This document shows positions 46,187 through 57,053 of a DNA stretch of 64,000 bases, piece by piece; within the stretch, counting starts at the first letter, position 1; each line of letters starts with the position of its first letter. A program made the translations under genes and the position numbers. Source of the stretch: Arachis hypogaea (Eukaryota; Streptophyta; Magnoliopsida; Fabales; Fabaceae); the NCBI RefSeq assembly GCF_003086295.3, contig NC_092040.1, forward strand, positions 992,001 to 1,056,000, written 5' to 3'. The notes below the pieces were generated by a model, which was not told the DNA's origin, did not search any database, and saw only the letters and a list, made by a program, of their open reading frames with translations.

Positions 46187-46603
46187 TGTTAGGATTTGGT
46201 TGAATTAGTCCCACATTGCTTAGGATAGCAAATGGAGTGGGTGGCCTAGGCTATAAATATGAGGCTAAGTTCTCCATTTGTTTTTGCACCAGTCAGAAAC
46301 ACTTTAAGCTTGTATCTGATTTTTCTTTTCCTCTGTACTCTTTGATTAGAGAGTGTTGTGAGGTGTAGTTAGATATTTGCTTTGAAAGAGTGTGGGTGTA
46401 CTGGGGTGCCGGTGAGAGAAAGAAGTCTATGTGTTGTAACAATTTTCACATAGTGATATTCTCTGGTTGTCATTTGACAACGGCCGTGGTTTTTTCTCCG
46501 GTAATTGGAGTTTCCACGTTAAATTCTTGTGTTGTGATTGTGTCTATTTTATTTCTCTGTCAAAGGTGTTTTCTCAAGGGGGAATTGTGTCTTATTCCCA
46601 ACA
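46187..46603 (+). repeat. 5' LTR of the short copia derivative
   Basis: The 417-bp LTR begins TGTTAGGATTTGG and ends TTCCCAACA. TATAAATAT at 46252-46260 is a likely LTR TATA box on the same strand as PLATZ. It would promote transcription into the element and downstream DNA. Confidence 0.93.
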
Positions 46604-46903
46604 AGTGGTATCAGAGCTTCGGTTCGGTGGGATTTATTCTTAGTATGCTCTGTGGTTGCAGCCTAGTCTGACCTTCCACATCAGAAAAGAATTTTGTCCT
46701 GTGGCTTGAGGTTGATCTTTGGTTGCTGTTGTTGTTGCTGGAAGGCAGTGTGACTCTGTGAGAGTGCAGTTTGGAAAAGGTTCTGGCTAAGGAAAGACTT
46801 GGTATTTAAGTGTGTCCATTGTGACCCACCTCTCTTTCCTGGGGACCCTTCCTAGTGCACGGTCTACAGTTGAGTTATAATATTCCAGTATACGGTTGCA
46901 ACA

Positions 46904-47068
46904 ATGTCAGGATATTCAAGTGCTGTGAAGCTTGAAATAGAGAAATTTGATGGAAGAATCAATTTTGGCTTGTGGCAAGTACAAGTCAAGGATGTGTTGA
47001 TACAATCAGGTTTGCACAAGGCGTTGAAGGAGAAGATCTCTGGTTGCTCTCTCTATGAGAGAAGATGA
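46904..47068 (+). pseudogene. Truncated copia gag start, 54 codons
   Basis: The ATG at 46904 opens a frame reading EIEKFDGRINFGLWQVQVKD and VLIQSGLHKALKE, the N-terminal Gag motif of copia elements (F-G-NF-W then LLxQxGLxKAL), and stops at 47066-47068. No zinc knuckle, protease, integrase or RT follows. The remaining internal bases up to the 3' LTR are noncoding scraps, with a last frame near 47340-47420 that may derive from the element's distal end. Confidence 0.7.
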
Positions 47069-47447
47069 TGTTCTCTAGAAGACAAGAAGTATCCTCATGG
47101 TATTACCGCACTGCCATGGATAAGGATGAGTTGTGGCAATCAGGTCCACAATTGCACACGGGCATTGGTTGGCGTTGAGATGCAAGGTGTGTGGCGGAGT
47201 TAGGTCGATGGCTGAAGAACTTCCAGGAAAAGCCAATTTGGAAGTTGCACCATGAATTTTCAGCAAGGTTTCGATCTGTACCAAGGCGAAATTCTTGGAG
47301 TGGTCTAATTCCAAGTGAGTATACTTTCATGGTGGAGTATGATAGTTCTCTGAACTATGATTGTCGGTATAGACAATGGCAGCAAAGAATTGTCGGTGTT
47401 GACAATGGAAGCTGAAGATGTGTGACTATTTCAATCAAGGTGGAGAT

Positions 47448-47864
47448 TGTTAGGATTTGGTTGAATTAGTCCCACATTGCTTAGGATAGCAAATGGAGTG
47501 GGTGGCCTAGGCTATAAATATGAGGCTAAGTTCTCCATTTGTTTTTGCACCAGTCAGAAACACTTTAAGCTTGTATCTGATTTTTCTTTTCCTCTGTACT
47601 CTTTGATTAGAGAGTGTTGTGAGGTGTAGTTAGATATTTGCTTTGAAAGAGTGTGGGTGTACTGGGGTGCCGGTGAGAGAAAGAAGTCTATGTGTTGTAA
47701 CAATTTTCACATAGTGATATTCTCTGGTTGTCATTTGACAACGGCCGTGGTTTTTTCTCCGGTAATTGGAGTTTCCACGTTAAATTCTTGTGTTGTGATT
47801 GTGTCTATTTTATTTCTCTGTCAAAGGTGTTTTCTCAAGGGGGAATTGTGTCTTATTCCCAACA
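47448..47864 (+). repeat. 3' LTR of the short copia derivative
   Basis: It has the same length and, by eye, the same sequence as the 5' LTR. It is followed directly by GAATA. Confidence 0.93.
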
Positions 47865-47869
47865 GAATA

Positions 47870-48110
47870 TAAGTTCGTTTGGTATTTTTAGGTTTATTTG
47901 CTATAATGCCCCTCATATATGTCATATATACACTAATGGCAAGTGTCTCAGCAGCTTAGTTCGCATAACACTTCCAATGCCAAGCCCTTTTTTGCAAAAC
48001 AAGAAGGGGTCGTCGCTGTTGGAGGTGTTCCAGTTCCAGTCAGCTATCTCTGCTTTTCTGTAGTGGTTTTAGTGTCCTGTGTATATATAGAAAAATCCCA
48101 ATAGAAGTGG
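47870..48110 (+). other. Displaced original 3' UTR of the PLATZ gene
   Basis: After the right target duplication the sequence resumes with TAAGTTCGTTTGG and runs on without a new gene. It is inferred to be the former PLATZ 3' UTR, now pushed 1683 bp from the stop codon. The open frame at 47728-48063 mostly reads LTR and UTR and is not coding. Confidence 0.5.
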
Positions 48111-49794
48111 TAAAAGTTTGAGAAAGTAGAAGAAAAAGAAAAAAATAAGACACCTGTGAAATAGTTAAGGGTGCAGGGTGTACCGTGCATGTAGCAAAAT
48201 AAGTAAGGCCTTTTTAGTAAAAAATGGGGAAATATAGGGTTTGTTTTCTAGAGTAATTATACTTAAGTTTTGGGGTTGAGTTGTAAATATACTTAAATAG
48301 GGCTGGTCTAGTGAATGGTGGGAAGGGGAAGAAGACAAATGACAATGTACTACTCTTCAAAAAAAAAAAAAAAGGTGGGATGTCTATATATGGAAAAATG
48401 TTGAAATAAAAATAGATTTTATTACTTTTTTTTTCCCCTATTCCCTTTCTTACTTGTACTGCAATTATTCATTTTATTTAACGAGATTATCTTGATCTTT
48501 TCCTCCTCTTTAAAATTTTGAAAGAGAGATCTTGCAACTTGTGCTCGAGTGGATGGTGGTGGTGAAAAGCAGTGTAAGCTTCCAATACGGTGGGACCCGC
48601 CGAAGCCGGCTTATATGGGGCGGGTCGTAGTTCGGGCCGTCATCATTTACACGTGTCAGCTCGTCATTGGTGGCGGTGAAAGCGAGTTGTATTGGTTCTC
48701 GAAAACAGGAAGAGTAGGTCAGCCGCCCTGAATTTAAAAATACAAAATTACCCCGTGGGCGGTTCCGTAGTACCTGAGGCTTGTGCGGGTCCCACCCTTG
48801 AAATCGGAGGGCTGATATTAATTTTCATTTGGTGGCTGTGATTTCTCTTTGATGATATAACCCCAATTATGTGGTAGATTCCCGAATGCAAGAAATGGGA
48901 GGGCTTTTGTTTAGTGGGTGTATAGGTAAAAAGCATATTGGCGAAAAGGGTACATGGATTTGTCGCAAAAATGGAACTGGTTAGTGGCACTAATCGGGAA
49001 CATTGTGTTTTAGCTTTGGCAATTTTGTTGAGGGTCTAATCACCGTGGGATGATAAAGTTGCAAGTGCTTAATGAGCTCATTATAAGTGTGCTCTTTCAT
49101 TCTTTATTTCCCTCAGTTGGGTCTGACTGGAATTGTGCATTATTTGGGATAAAATTAGAACAAAGATTAATTTTCCTAATTATAAACACAGAAAAATAGA
49201 AAGCTTAATCTATTGGAACATCAACTGGAAATATTTCCCTCTAAAGAATGTCTTGAGATTGTATGGAAAATGTTGTGATTTGCTCAAATTGGTTAATATT
49301 TCCTTCGTGTTTAAGATTTCAGATATCTAAAAAGAAGTGTGTGTTTCCCGAGTATTATTCCTTGCTATGTTTGACCGAGTGTGGTATGACATGACTTGTA
49401 AGCGTTAACAGTGATACGATCAACTTACATGAAAGTTAGTTACTCTAGTCACGGAGTCTTAATATATTAATGTTAAATCATCTAAAATGTTAGCTACTCA
49501 TAAATTAATCACGGGGCATAATGTATGTTTGATAGAAAATACTTACTTAGATGTACATTACAAATTAATTATTGTATAGATATATATAATTTAATTTATT
49601 TTTAATATATATTTTATATTTTAATATATATTTAAAATAATAATTAATTTTAATATATAACTAATATAGTTGATATTTAATTTTTTTGCAAAATTGGTCA
49701 ATTCAAATAAGTCAGAATTTTTTGGAATTTTTTAAAATAGTTTCGAAGTCGGTAAATTTTGATTCGATTCTATAGAAATAAATAAATAAAAGTC
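48111..49794. other. Intergenic DNA with a GC-richer island at about 48540-48740
   Basis: The island contains GGGACCCGCCGAAGCCGGC and a CACGTG G-box (near 48650), but frames on both strands (48549-48731 plus, 48748-48990 minus) match nothing I know. Poly-A lies near 48360-48373. The rest is AT-rich with no gene. The last part (49555-49680) is another copy of the dispersed AT-rich repeat. Confidence 0.45.
49555..49680. repeat. Dispersed AT-rich MITE-like repeat, copy 6
   Basis: TATATATAATTTAATTTATT, TTTAATATATATTTTATATT and TAATAATTAATTTTAATATA match the reverse orientation of the copy at 44177. The ends are eroded. Confidence 0.4.
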
Positions 49795-49917
49795 GGTATA
49801 AACTCACATGTAATTAATTTTATGTAAAATTATTAGTTAAAAATTGTTAAATAATAATTTAATTAATATGTTAAATTATTTAATAATTTTAATTAATAAT
49901 TTTACTATAATTTCATT
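49795..49917 (-). repeat. Decayed copy of the Mutator-like MITE family, copy D
   Basis: GGTATAAACTCACATGTAAT, then TAATTTTATGTAAAATTATT aligns with the reversed copy at 37267 (GGTGAAAACTCATGTGAAG, TTAATTTTATGTTAAG). Most CpG and GC positions have become AT. No target duplication is recognisable. Confidence 0.5.
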
Positions 49918-50084
49918 TTTAAAAAATGAAAATGTTGGTAACATAAAAGTGAAGGGTGGCTAAATATCTAACCATTTGTCAGCAAATCATTAGTGATGTT
50001 CCCGGTTTAGGTTAGGCCTACATGCGTTAGAGTTGATGCTTTTTATTTACTTGCTGTACTATTTACGATATGATTATTTGAGTG

Positions 50085-51003
50085 ATTAAGAGTGTGATTG
50101 ACAAACGCATTGAAAAAGAAAAAGTACGTTTAAGTTGTTTAAAAATTTTTATTTTTAGTTTGTCAAATTTTTTATTTATAAGCTTTTGATTAAAAGAAGC
50201 AACAGCTTTTGCAATTTACAAAAGTATTTTTAACTATTAATACTCAATTTTTTTATTTTTATTAATTTTATTTTTATATATGTTATTGTATTATTTATAA
50301 AATTTTTTTATTTTTATTTATATGAATTCTTTTTTCTATTATTTTTATTTTTTATTAATTATTTGTTTGACATTATACTTTTTATAATCGTGATTTTTTT
50401 GTATTATTATTTTTATTATTTTTATAATATGATTTATTAATTCTATTAGGTAAAATAAATTAAATAAAAAATTAATTATAAATAATAATAATAATAAATT
50501 ATAACATACTAAAAAAAGTATTAAAAATATTAAAAATATATTATATAAAAAATATCATCAAAATTTTTTTGATTGATTTCAATCAGTACTAAAGTAAATA
50601 TTTAATTTTTTTTATTATTCTTAGTACTCTCTTAAATTTATATTTTATTAGTTTTAATTAAAAATATATTTTGTTAATTTTTATATATTATTTTTATTTT
50701 AAAATATAAATATCAATTTTATTATAAAATTAATTAATAAGATCTATTTAAATATTTAAATTAAAATAATAAAATAATATAAAAAATTTATTTAAATTAA
50801 TATCTATTTTAATAATTTTTTTATCTAAAAATAATTTTAAATAATATAATCTAAATAATATTTATTTTATTATATTTTATTTTAATATAAAAATTATCAA
50901 ATATAAATCACTTTAACACAAATTTATTTTTCATTCAAATTAAATTTATAAAATTAATTTTATACAAACTCCTATTTATAAACTGTAATCTAAACCCATA
51001 CTA
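50085..51003. mobile_element. AT-rich MITE-like element, tentative
   Basis: The left part reads GAGTGTGATTGACAAACGC, and the right end in reverse reads TAGTATGGGTTTAGATTAC. The inner sequence includes AAGCTTTTGATTAAAAGAAG, then a long A/T-only filler. The pairing of ends is loose and edges are approximate. No frame is present. Confidence 0.35.
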
Positions 51004-51004
51004 A

Positions 51005-53067
51005 ATGAAATTACCTTACCTTCGATAGGGGTTTTTAAACTTTATTGCTTTTAGACCGACTCCACTGTGCTTTTATCAGTCACGTGCCACTGTCACACGT
51101 TTAACGTGGAAAATGCCTCTTCAACACGTCACTTCTTACGTTTTCGATGTCTTTTTCAACTTATCCTGCTCCAATGGCCAAAATATTATAAATCACATTT
51201 TAACACAACTTTTTCGTACTAATTTTGATCTAAACTTTTCTTTTCTTTTCACTCCACTTTTTCTTCTATTTGTTACAAGGTTCTTTTAAGTAAACAATGA
51301 TATTGGGTGTAATTTAAAAAGAAGTTTTTACATAAACAGTAGAAATACATTCTATTTCTGAGAATTATACTAATTATTAAAAAAAAAACCTATGCTGTTT
51401 AATTGATCGATTCATATGTTTATACTCTTCAGCGAGTATTTATTGTAGCGGTAAATATGTTTAGTCCCAGGCACATGACTTAAATAATTTTTTTTGCATT
51501 TTTCTTGGGATTCAACTTAGTTTTATTTAAATCAGAAAGATTTGCTTAGCAGTGCAAGAAGGGATAAGAACGAGTCTCGGAAATTTACATGTTCATTTAT
51601 ATAAACAATAAAGAAAGAAAGCAACCTTTTTATTTTTGTAATGGTGTGTGTACAGAAGGTGCTACATGTGTAAATTCTTCTAAAGTTCATAATCGACACG
51701 TATATAAAATAGTACACAATTTTTAAATTTTTATAAAAAAATAATGAATATAGAGATTTAATTGATAGAGGATAAAAGTGATTATGAGTAAAATAGAAAG
51801 AAATGAAAGAGTGGCAGAGAGTGAGAGTGAGAATGACGCGTGGGAATGAAGCAGAGGTTCGTGGTTGATAGGGCGACCAGGTGTGTGACACGCGGCAGAC
51901 GATGTTCCAACGCATCATCGGTAACTGCCTAAGTAGTACGCTAGAACATTCTCTTTAATCTTAATGCGACAGCACGGCTGCTAACTGTCATGTAAAATCA
52001 CACGGCCATCCATCCTCCAGCTACTTAGTACATTTACTATATCATATTTTTGTGTAAAAATAATAGTCAATTATTTAATAATTTATTTATATATAATTTA
52101 TTAAATTTTTATATTATTTTAAAATTTATAATTAAAATATTATTGTGTTAAAAAAATAAAAATTAATAAATTTTTTTAAAATTAAATATATTTACGTTTA
52201 AAGACTAAATTTTTAAATATGAACGTATTTTTACTTTTAAAGTATTCTATTAATAATTCTAATATTTTTAGTATGATAAAATTTTAAATGCCAAGTTTAA
52301 AACGTTGTGAGACCTAATTAAAATTTTTTAAATTATAAAAATTTAATTATAAATTTAATAAAATTATAAAAAATAATAAAACAATTTAATCATAATTTAA
52401 TATATTTAACTAATTTACTTAATATAATATATATTTATTTTAATTGTTATCCTTGTAAAAAAACCTTGTCAATAATCACATTTCTCCCTTTTTTTTCTTT
52501 TTCTCTTTCTGGACGAGATTTTACTTTTTCTATTTTTTTCGGTTGATATTATATAAAGAGTACGCAAAAATAAAAAAACGTTTTGTTATATATTTTTTGA
52601 TTGATTGAATTATGAAAACAAAACTAAATATATATAGAATATTATTTACGAAAGATAAAAGCAAAAATAAAATAAGAAGGTAATATAAAAATACGATAAT
52701 ATAATAAAATGCTAAAATTATAATTGAATTAATGTATTTTATTAAACTAAATTTATAAACTATATAAAATTTCTTTATTATTATCATAAATTAAAATAAA
52801 AAATGATTTAGTATTACTTCTACTTATACTTCTAAGTTCTTTCATATCAATTTTGTACATTATAAGACAAGAATAGTTTATATTTTCTTAGTGAATGTAA
52901 TTCAAATTTTTCTACCCATTATTATATATTTTTTAAGTTGCAATTTACAATTATCATTTTAGTTTTATTAATACGAATTTGTTAATTTATCCGTTAATTT
53001 ATACATTTCATGTGATTACGTACATAGGATGTCACCTATGCTTAAGGCCCTACACTATATATACACT
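51005..53067. other. AT-rich intergenic DNA
   Basis: A less AT-rich patch at about 51780-52020 shows no domain in any frame. The rest is AT-rich. The hydrophobic frame at 52530-52787 (minus) is translated A/T-rich noncoding DNA. Confidence 0.45.
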
Positions 53068-54034
53068 AGGACAATTTACATATTTAAATAAAACTAGAGA
53101 AACCTTTATCTAAATACACAAATCAAAAAATTGTTACATGTTTGTGTAAAATGTATTATTATATAAACTGTGGGAGTCAACCACGATTTTTGATTTATAC
53201 ATAAACCGCGACAAACAGAAAAGTTTTATGGAAAGAAAAATTTGGCTATAAACCGTGGCCACCAACCACAGATTAAGAAGGAAAAGTGTTAGACATAAAC
53301 CGTGGGTGGTTACCACAGTTTATGAAGAATTTTGCGTTAAACGTAAAACCTCCTAGGCTCCTAGACGATTATATATATATACATAATCCGTTGATGCTTA
53401 ACACAGATCATTTAGAAGCAATAAAAATTTTTGAAACCTTCATAGTTGAGAGAGTTTGAGAGAGAGGGTGGGAGAATTTGCTCCGGTTTGAGTGGTGGAG
53501 TCATTGAAGATTTTACATATATTTTAAAATATAATATAGATACATTTTTAATTATATTAATAATAAATTCAGACGTAAATTATTAATACAGATACATTTT
53601 TAATTATATATTTTTAAATTGTAATATAGATATATTTTTAATGATATATAAATAAATTATTAATACAGATAAATTTTTAATTATATACGTAAATTAATCG
53701 TCTTATTAATATAATTAAAAATGTATCTGTATTATATTTTAAAAATATATGTAAAGATGTATCTCTCATGCAAGTTGAATCTCACCCACATATATATAGA
53801 TATTCCTTTCTCATAAACCGTTGTTGGCAACAAGGTTTTATGAAGATTTTCTTACATTCATAAACCGTGGTAGCTACCACGGTTTATGGTCATTTTGTTT
53901 CAACACGTAATATGTCTCTGCCAACCACGGTTTATGTATATAATAATACATTTTACACAAACACATAACAACTTTTTAATTTGTGTATTTGAATAAAAGT
54001 TTCTCTGATTTTATTTAAATATGTAAATTGCCCT
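53068..54034. mobile_element. Foldback/Mutator-like non-autonomous element with repeated ATAAACCGTGG palindromes
   Basis: Long terminal inverted repeats: the left arm (53068-53180) AGGACAATTTACATATTTAA pairs with the reversed right arm (53921-54034) AGGGCAATTTACATATTTAA. Both continue through TTTGTGTAAAATGTATTATT. Inside are at least six ATAAACCGTGG-type half-sites, including a perfect 28-bp palindrome at 53860-53887 and an imperfect one at about 53295-53323. The centre (53510-53770) has repeats of GATACATTTTTAATTATA in both orientations. No protein is encoded. Confidence 0.7.
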
Positions 54035-54116
54035 ATACATTATATATACATGGACGAATTTATGTATAATTGTGTGGGGGTAATTATTCATTAAATTTTT
54101 AAAAAGTTAATAACAA

Positions 54117-54117
<1 letters not shown>

Positions 54118-54163
<46 letters not shown>
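54118..54163. repeat. (TA)n microsatellite
   Basis: An uninterrupted TA dinucleotide run of about 46 bp. Confidence 0.95.
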
Positions 54164-54166
<3 letters not shown>

Positions 54167-54442
54167 ATAAAAATTATTATATTATATAAATTTAAAACAA
54201 ATATTAATAATAATTAATAATAATCTAATTATTTAATTGTCTAGAATTAAAACTTAACTTTTTAAATATAAATAAGATTATTAGTATTTAATATTTTTTT
54301 ATAATATATCATTTATATATATATTATTCAACATGTGCTAGAACATAACAAATGACACAATATATGTGCCAAAACTAGCATATGTCAATTAATTAACCTA
54401 TGGACATAATAGTTATGGAGTTTGTTCATTATTATTATGTTT

Positions 54443-56518
54443 AGGGCAATTTATCTCAATACAACAATCTGAAACTCATTATATCGGTGTTCTTTTTGAA
54501 TTTTATATAATAACAGCTAATCGTGGTTTAACATTTGTGCATAAATTGCGAGATTTTTACTGCCGCCATTATGAAGATCGAAGATTGTACATAAATTGTG
54601 GGATCTCTGTTGTAGTATAGATTTTATATATATTAATTAAAGATAATTGTTAAGGGGAGAGTTATTTTTACAATATCTAATAAAGAGGATAGTTTTTTAA
54701 CACTAATATATTTTTCTGGAAAAAATTATTAAAACAAAAGAGAGGGTGTAAAATTTACTGACATAAAATTTTTGAGTGTATTTATCTATTTATCGAATAT
54801 CTTGTCAGATCTAAAAACTAATATATTACAAAAATTTGGAGTGTTTGGGACCATATAGGTAAAAAAATTATTTGTAATATGAAATCTGCAAGTTCTGTTT
54901 CATTGTCAAAAAAATTTTTTTGGAGGTCAGGATACACAAGTCTGTATACAAAGTTGGAAAATGGTGTCAACAGAACATTAATTCCGACTCTTCAGTCGTC
55001 TAGCTTGGGCTGCTTCCAATAATCCAACTCGATCCTTGTGGTTGCACCGGCTTGTATAATAATTGCATTTCTATCTCTTGCGGTCGATTTGAACTGTGTG
55101 AATGAAGATGGTTGTGTAGTATTGGAGAACTGTTCGTTCCGACAGTTGAAAGTTGAGATTACTAATTTCTGTCATGATTCCTGATTGCGTAGGTGACGGT
55201 GAACCTAATCGAGTTGAAAATGCAGTGAGAGATGATGATTCGGACGAAAAGTCCGTCGATATAGTTAGAGACAGAGATGATGATACAAGGAGCAATCCTC
55301 ATATATAGCAAGATCCATCAAGTTCCGGCACACAATAATATTCTCCACACTTTTTAACCTTTAACTTGGAAGCTATCGGATAACAGCTGGACGTAGATGT
55401 TGTCTTTGGGGGGTCAAGAATTACATCATGGAACCGCTCCTACAAAATTTTAGATTATGCAATCATTTCAAAATTAAGAGGAAGTTGTGTAGCGTGTAAA
55501 GGATTATAGCATCTGTCGAGAAGTTGAGTACAGGATGTTAGAATCAAATCATCTTAAGTATCATAGAAAATGCAAGGGATTCGACAAAGGTTGCACTTGG
55601 TTGATTCGCATCTCACTTCGTCAACGACCCTGACAACTTGATTACCACATTATTTGTGCGAGAATATTTTCATTTATTAGAGCAGATGCTGCAGTTATGA
55701 TTTCAGACCTACTTACAAAAATGTTTGGATAATAAAGTATAAGGCAATAGCATAGATATGTGAAGATTGGGAGGACTTATACGGCGAGTTGCCACATTGG
55801 ATGCTTTGAGTCTAGTCCACCATGCTCGATACCATTGCAGTGTTGAAGATTTTTCCGGTTAGAATTGGGGATCAAATTAATGAATCTACAATGTACTTTC
55901 ATCGTCATTTCTATATATTTTCTCCATGTATTGAAATTTTTCGACATTGCAAGTCACTAATGAGCATTAATAGTACTCACTTATATAGCAAATATGGAAA
56001 TATTTTGCTTCTGCCTATCGCACGAAATAAAAACTCAAATATCTTGGCCATTGCGTTTACAATTATGAAGGAAGAAAATGTAAAATCGTGGTATTTTTTC
56101 TTATTCAACCTACGACAATGGCATCAAGACTTTCCTAGAGACAGTTGACAATGATTGGCTACTACCGTGTGCTTATCGGATATTTTGCATTTGTCATGTG
56201 ACGGCAAATTTTTTGTTGAGTTTTAAAAGTCAAAATGCAAAAAAATTACTTGTGAATGCTGTATATACAAAGATCATCCTCTTTTTTTTTTTGTCCAACT
56301 TATGATAGCATATGACACCACATAAATTTCGCAATTTATGCACAAACATGCTTTTTATAAACTGCAGTAGAAATATCGCAGTTTACGTACAAAAGCTAAA
56401 TCATAGTTAGCAACTATAATTTATATAAAAATAAAATAAAACATGCATATAATAAGTTTTAGATTATTATATTTGTGTAAATATAAATCTCAATTGTTTT
56501 ATTTAAGTAAATTATCCT
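54443..56518 (+). mobile_element. Decayed Mutator-like (MULE) element with transposase remnant
   Basis: The left end AGGGCAATTTATCTC is close to the element end at 54034. The right end in reverse reads AGGATAATTTACTTAAATAA. Subterminal TAATCGTGGTTTAACATTTG and TAAACTGCAGTAGAAATATC echo the ATAAACCGTGG palindromes of the neighbouring element. The interior from about 55500 encodes a broken MULE transposase. This is likely a dead relative of the autonomous partner of the family at 53068. The ends do not carry a clear 9-bp duplication. Confidence 0.6.
55500..56290 (+). pseudogene. MULE transposase pseudogene
   Basis: Pieces in shifting frames follow the plant MULE transposase order. First, EYRMLESNHLKYHRKCKGF with FDKGCTWLIRISLRQR (the zinc/DNA-binding N-terminal region). 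Then, at 55822-56148, a frame with AVLKIFPVRIGDQINES, FRHCKSLMSINSTHLYSKYG, NILAIAF and WYFFLFNLRQW. Active transposases have D-G-T-H-L in the third block; here it is N-S-T-H-L, so a catalytic Asp is lost. Later phrases (GDC...LPCAYRIFCICHVT) continue to about 56290. There are several stops and frameshifts. Confidence 0.75.
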
Positions 56519-56523
56519 TATTT

Positions 56524-56991
56524 TTATTAACTATATTGGATATATATCAAAATAAACGATTAATATAAATATATATTAAAAATAAATCAAATAATATATA
56601 TTTATACATAAATATATTTATGATTAATTTTAATGATTAATTTTAATATATAAATAATATTTTTATATCTTTATTTCAATGTGATTGTATATAGTTTTCA
56701 ATCGATAAGAAGCAGCTCTTTCATTATGATTTAATAGGTGGGTTTGATGCGACTTAAATAAGGTCTTTAGTGCATTAAATTTGAATAAATACTCTCTTTA
56801 TCTTGTGTTCAGGGTGCTTTTTATTTAATTTATTTTTTGGCTATATTTAAAATTAATGTATTTGAACTCATTAATTAGAAATATGAGTATAGAATGAAAA
56901 CAATCATTAGAATGAAATAAATATATGAGTTATCTAATAATAAATGCTCTAAATACATTGGATAATAAATTAAAAGTAATTCTTTTTGTTC

Positions 56992-56996
<5 letters not shown>
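56524..56996. other. AT-rich DNA between the MULE and the gypsy LTR
   Basis: Most of 56530-56670 is another copy (copy 7) of the dispersed AT-rich repeat, with CAAAATAAACGATTAATATA, TAAAAATAAATCAAATAATA, TTATACATAAATATATTTAT and GATTAATTTTAATGATTAAT. No gene is present. Confidence 0.45.

Positions 56997-57050
<54 letters not shown>
56997..57050. repeat. (TA)n microsatellite abutting the gypsy LTR
   Basis: An uninterrupted TA run of about 54 bp ends exactly where the LTR (TGTTACGG) begins, so the target duplication (ATATA-like) cannot be read unambiguously. Confidence 0.95.

Positions 57051-57053
<3 letters not shown>

Larger units (their letters stand above)
46187..47864 (+). mobile_element. 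Short non-autonomous Ty1/copia-derived LTR element in the PLATZ 3' UTR
   Basis: This 1678-bp element has two 417-bp LTRs that look identical by eye, a primer site, and an 844-bp internal region holding only the start of gag. The target duplication GAATA occurs at 46182-46186 and 47865-47869, so the left copy begins at the base right after the PLATZ stop codon. Orientation is the same as PLATZ. The PBS TGGTATCAGAGC lies at 46606-46617. A purine-rich GGTGGAGAT precedes the 3' LTR. Lacking pol, it must have moved using enzymes of another copia element. Identical LTRs indicate a very recent insertion. Confidence 0.93.

Noticed and set aside
47075..47415. Overlapping short frames within the short copia derivative
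   Set aside because: They lie in the deleted internal region after the gag stop. None continues the gag frame or shows pol motifs.
53134..53316. Minus-strand hydrophobic frame in the 53068 element
   Set aside because: It is translated from the terminal inverted repeat and palindromes. It has no domain, and the mirror arm would give a different peptide.
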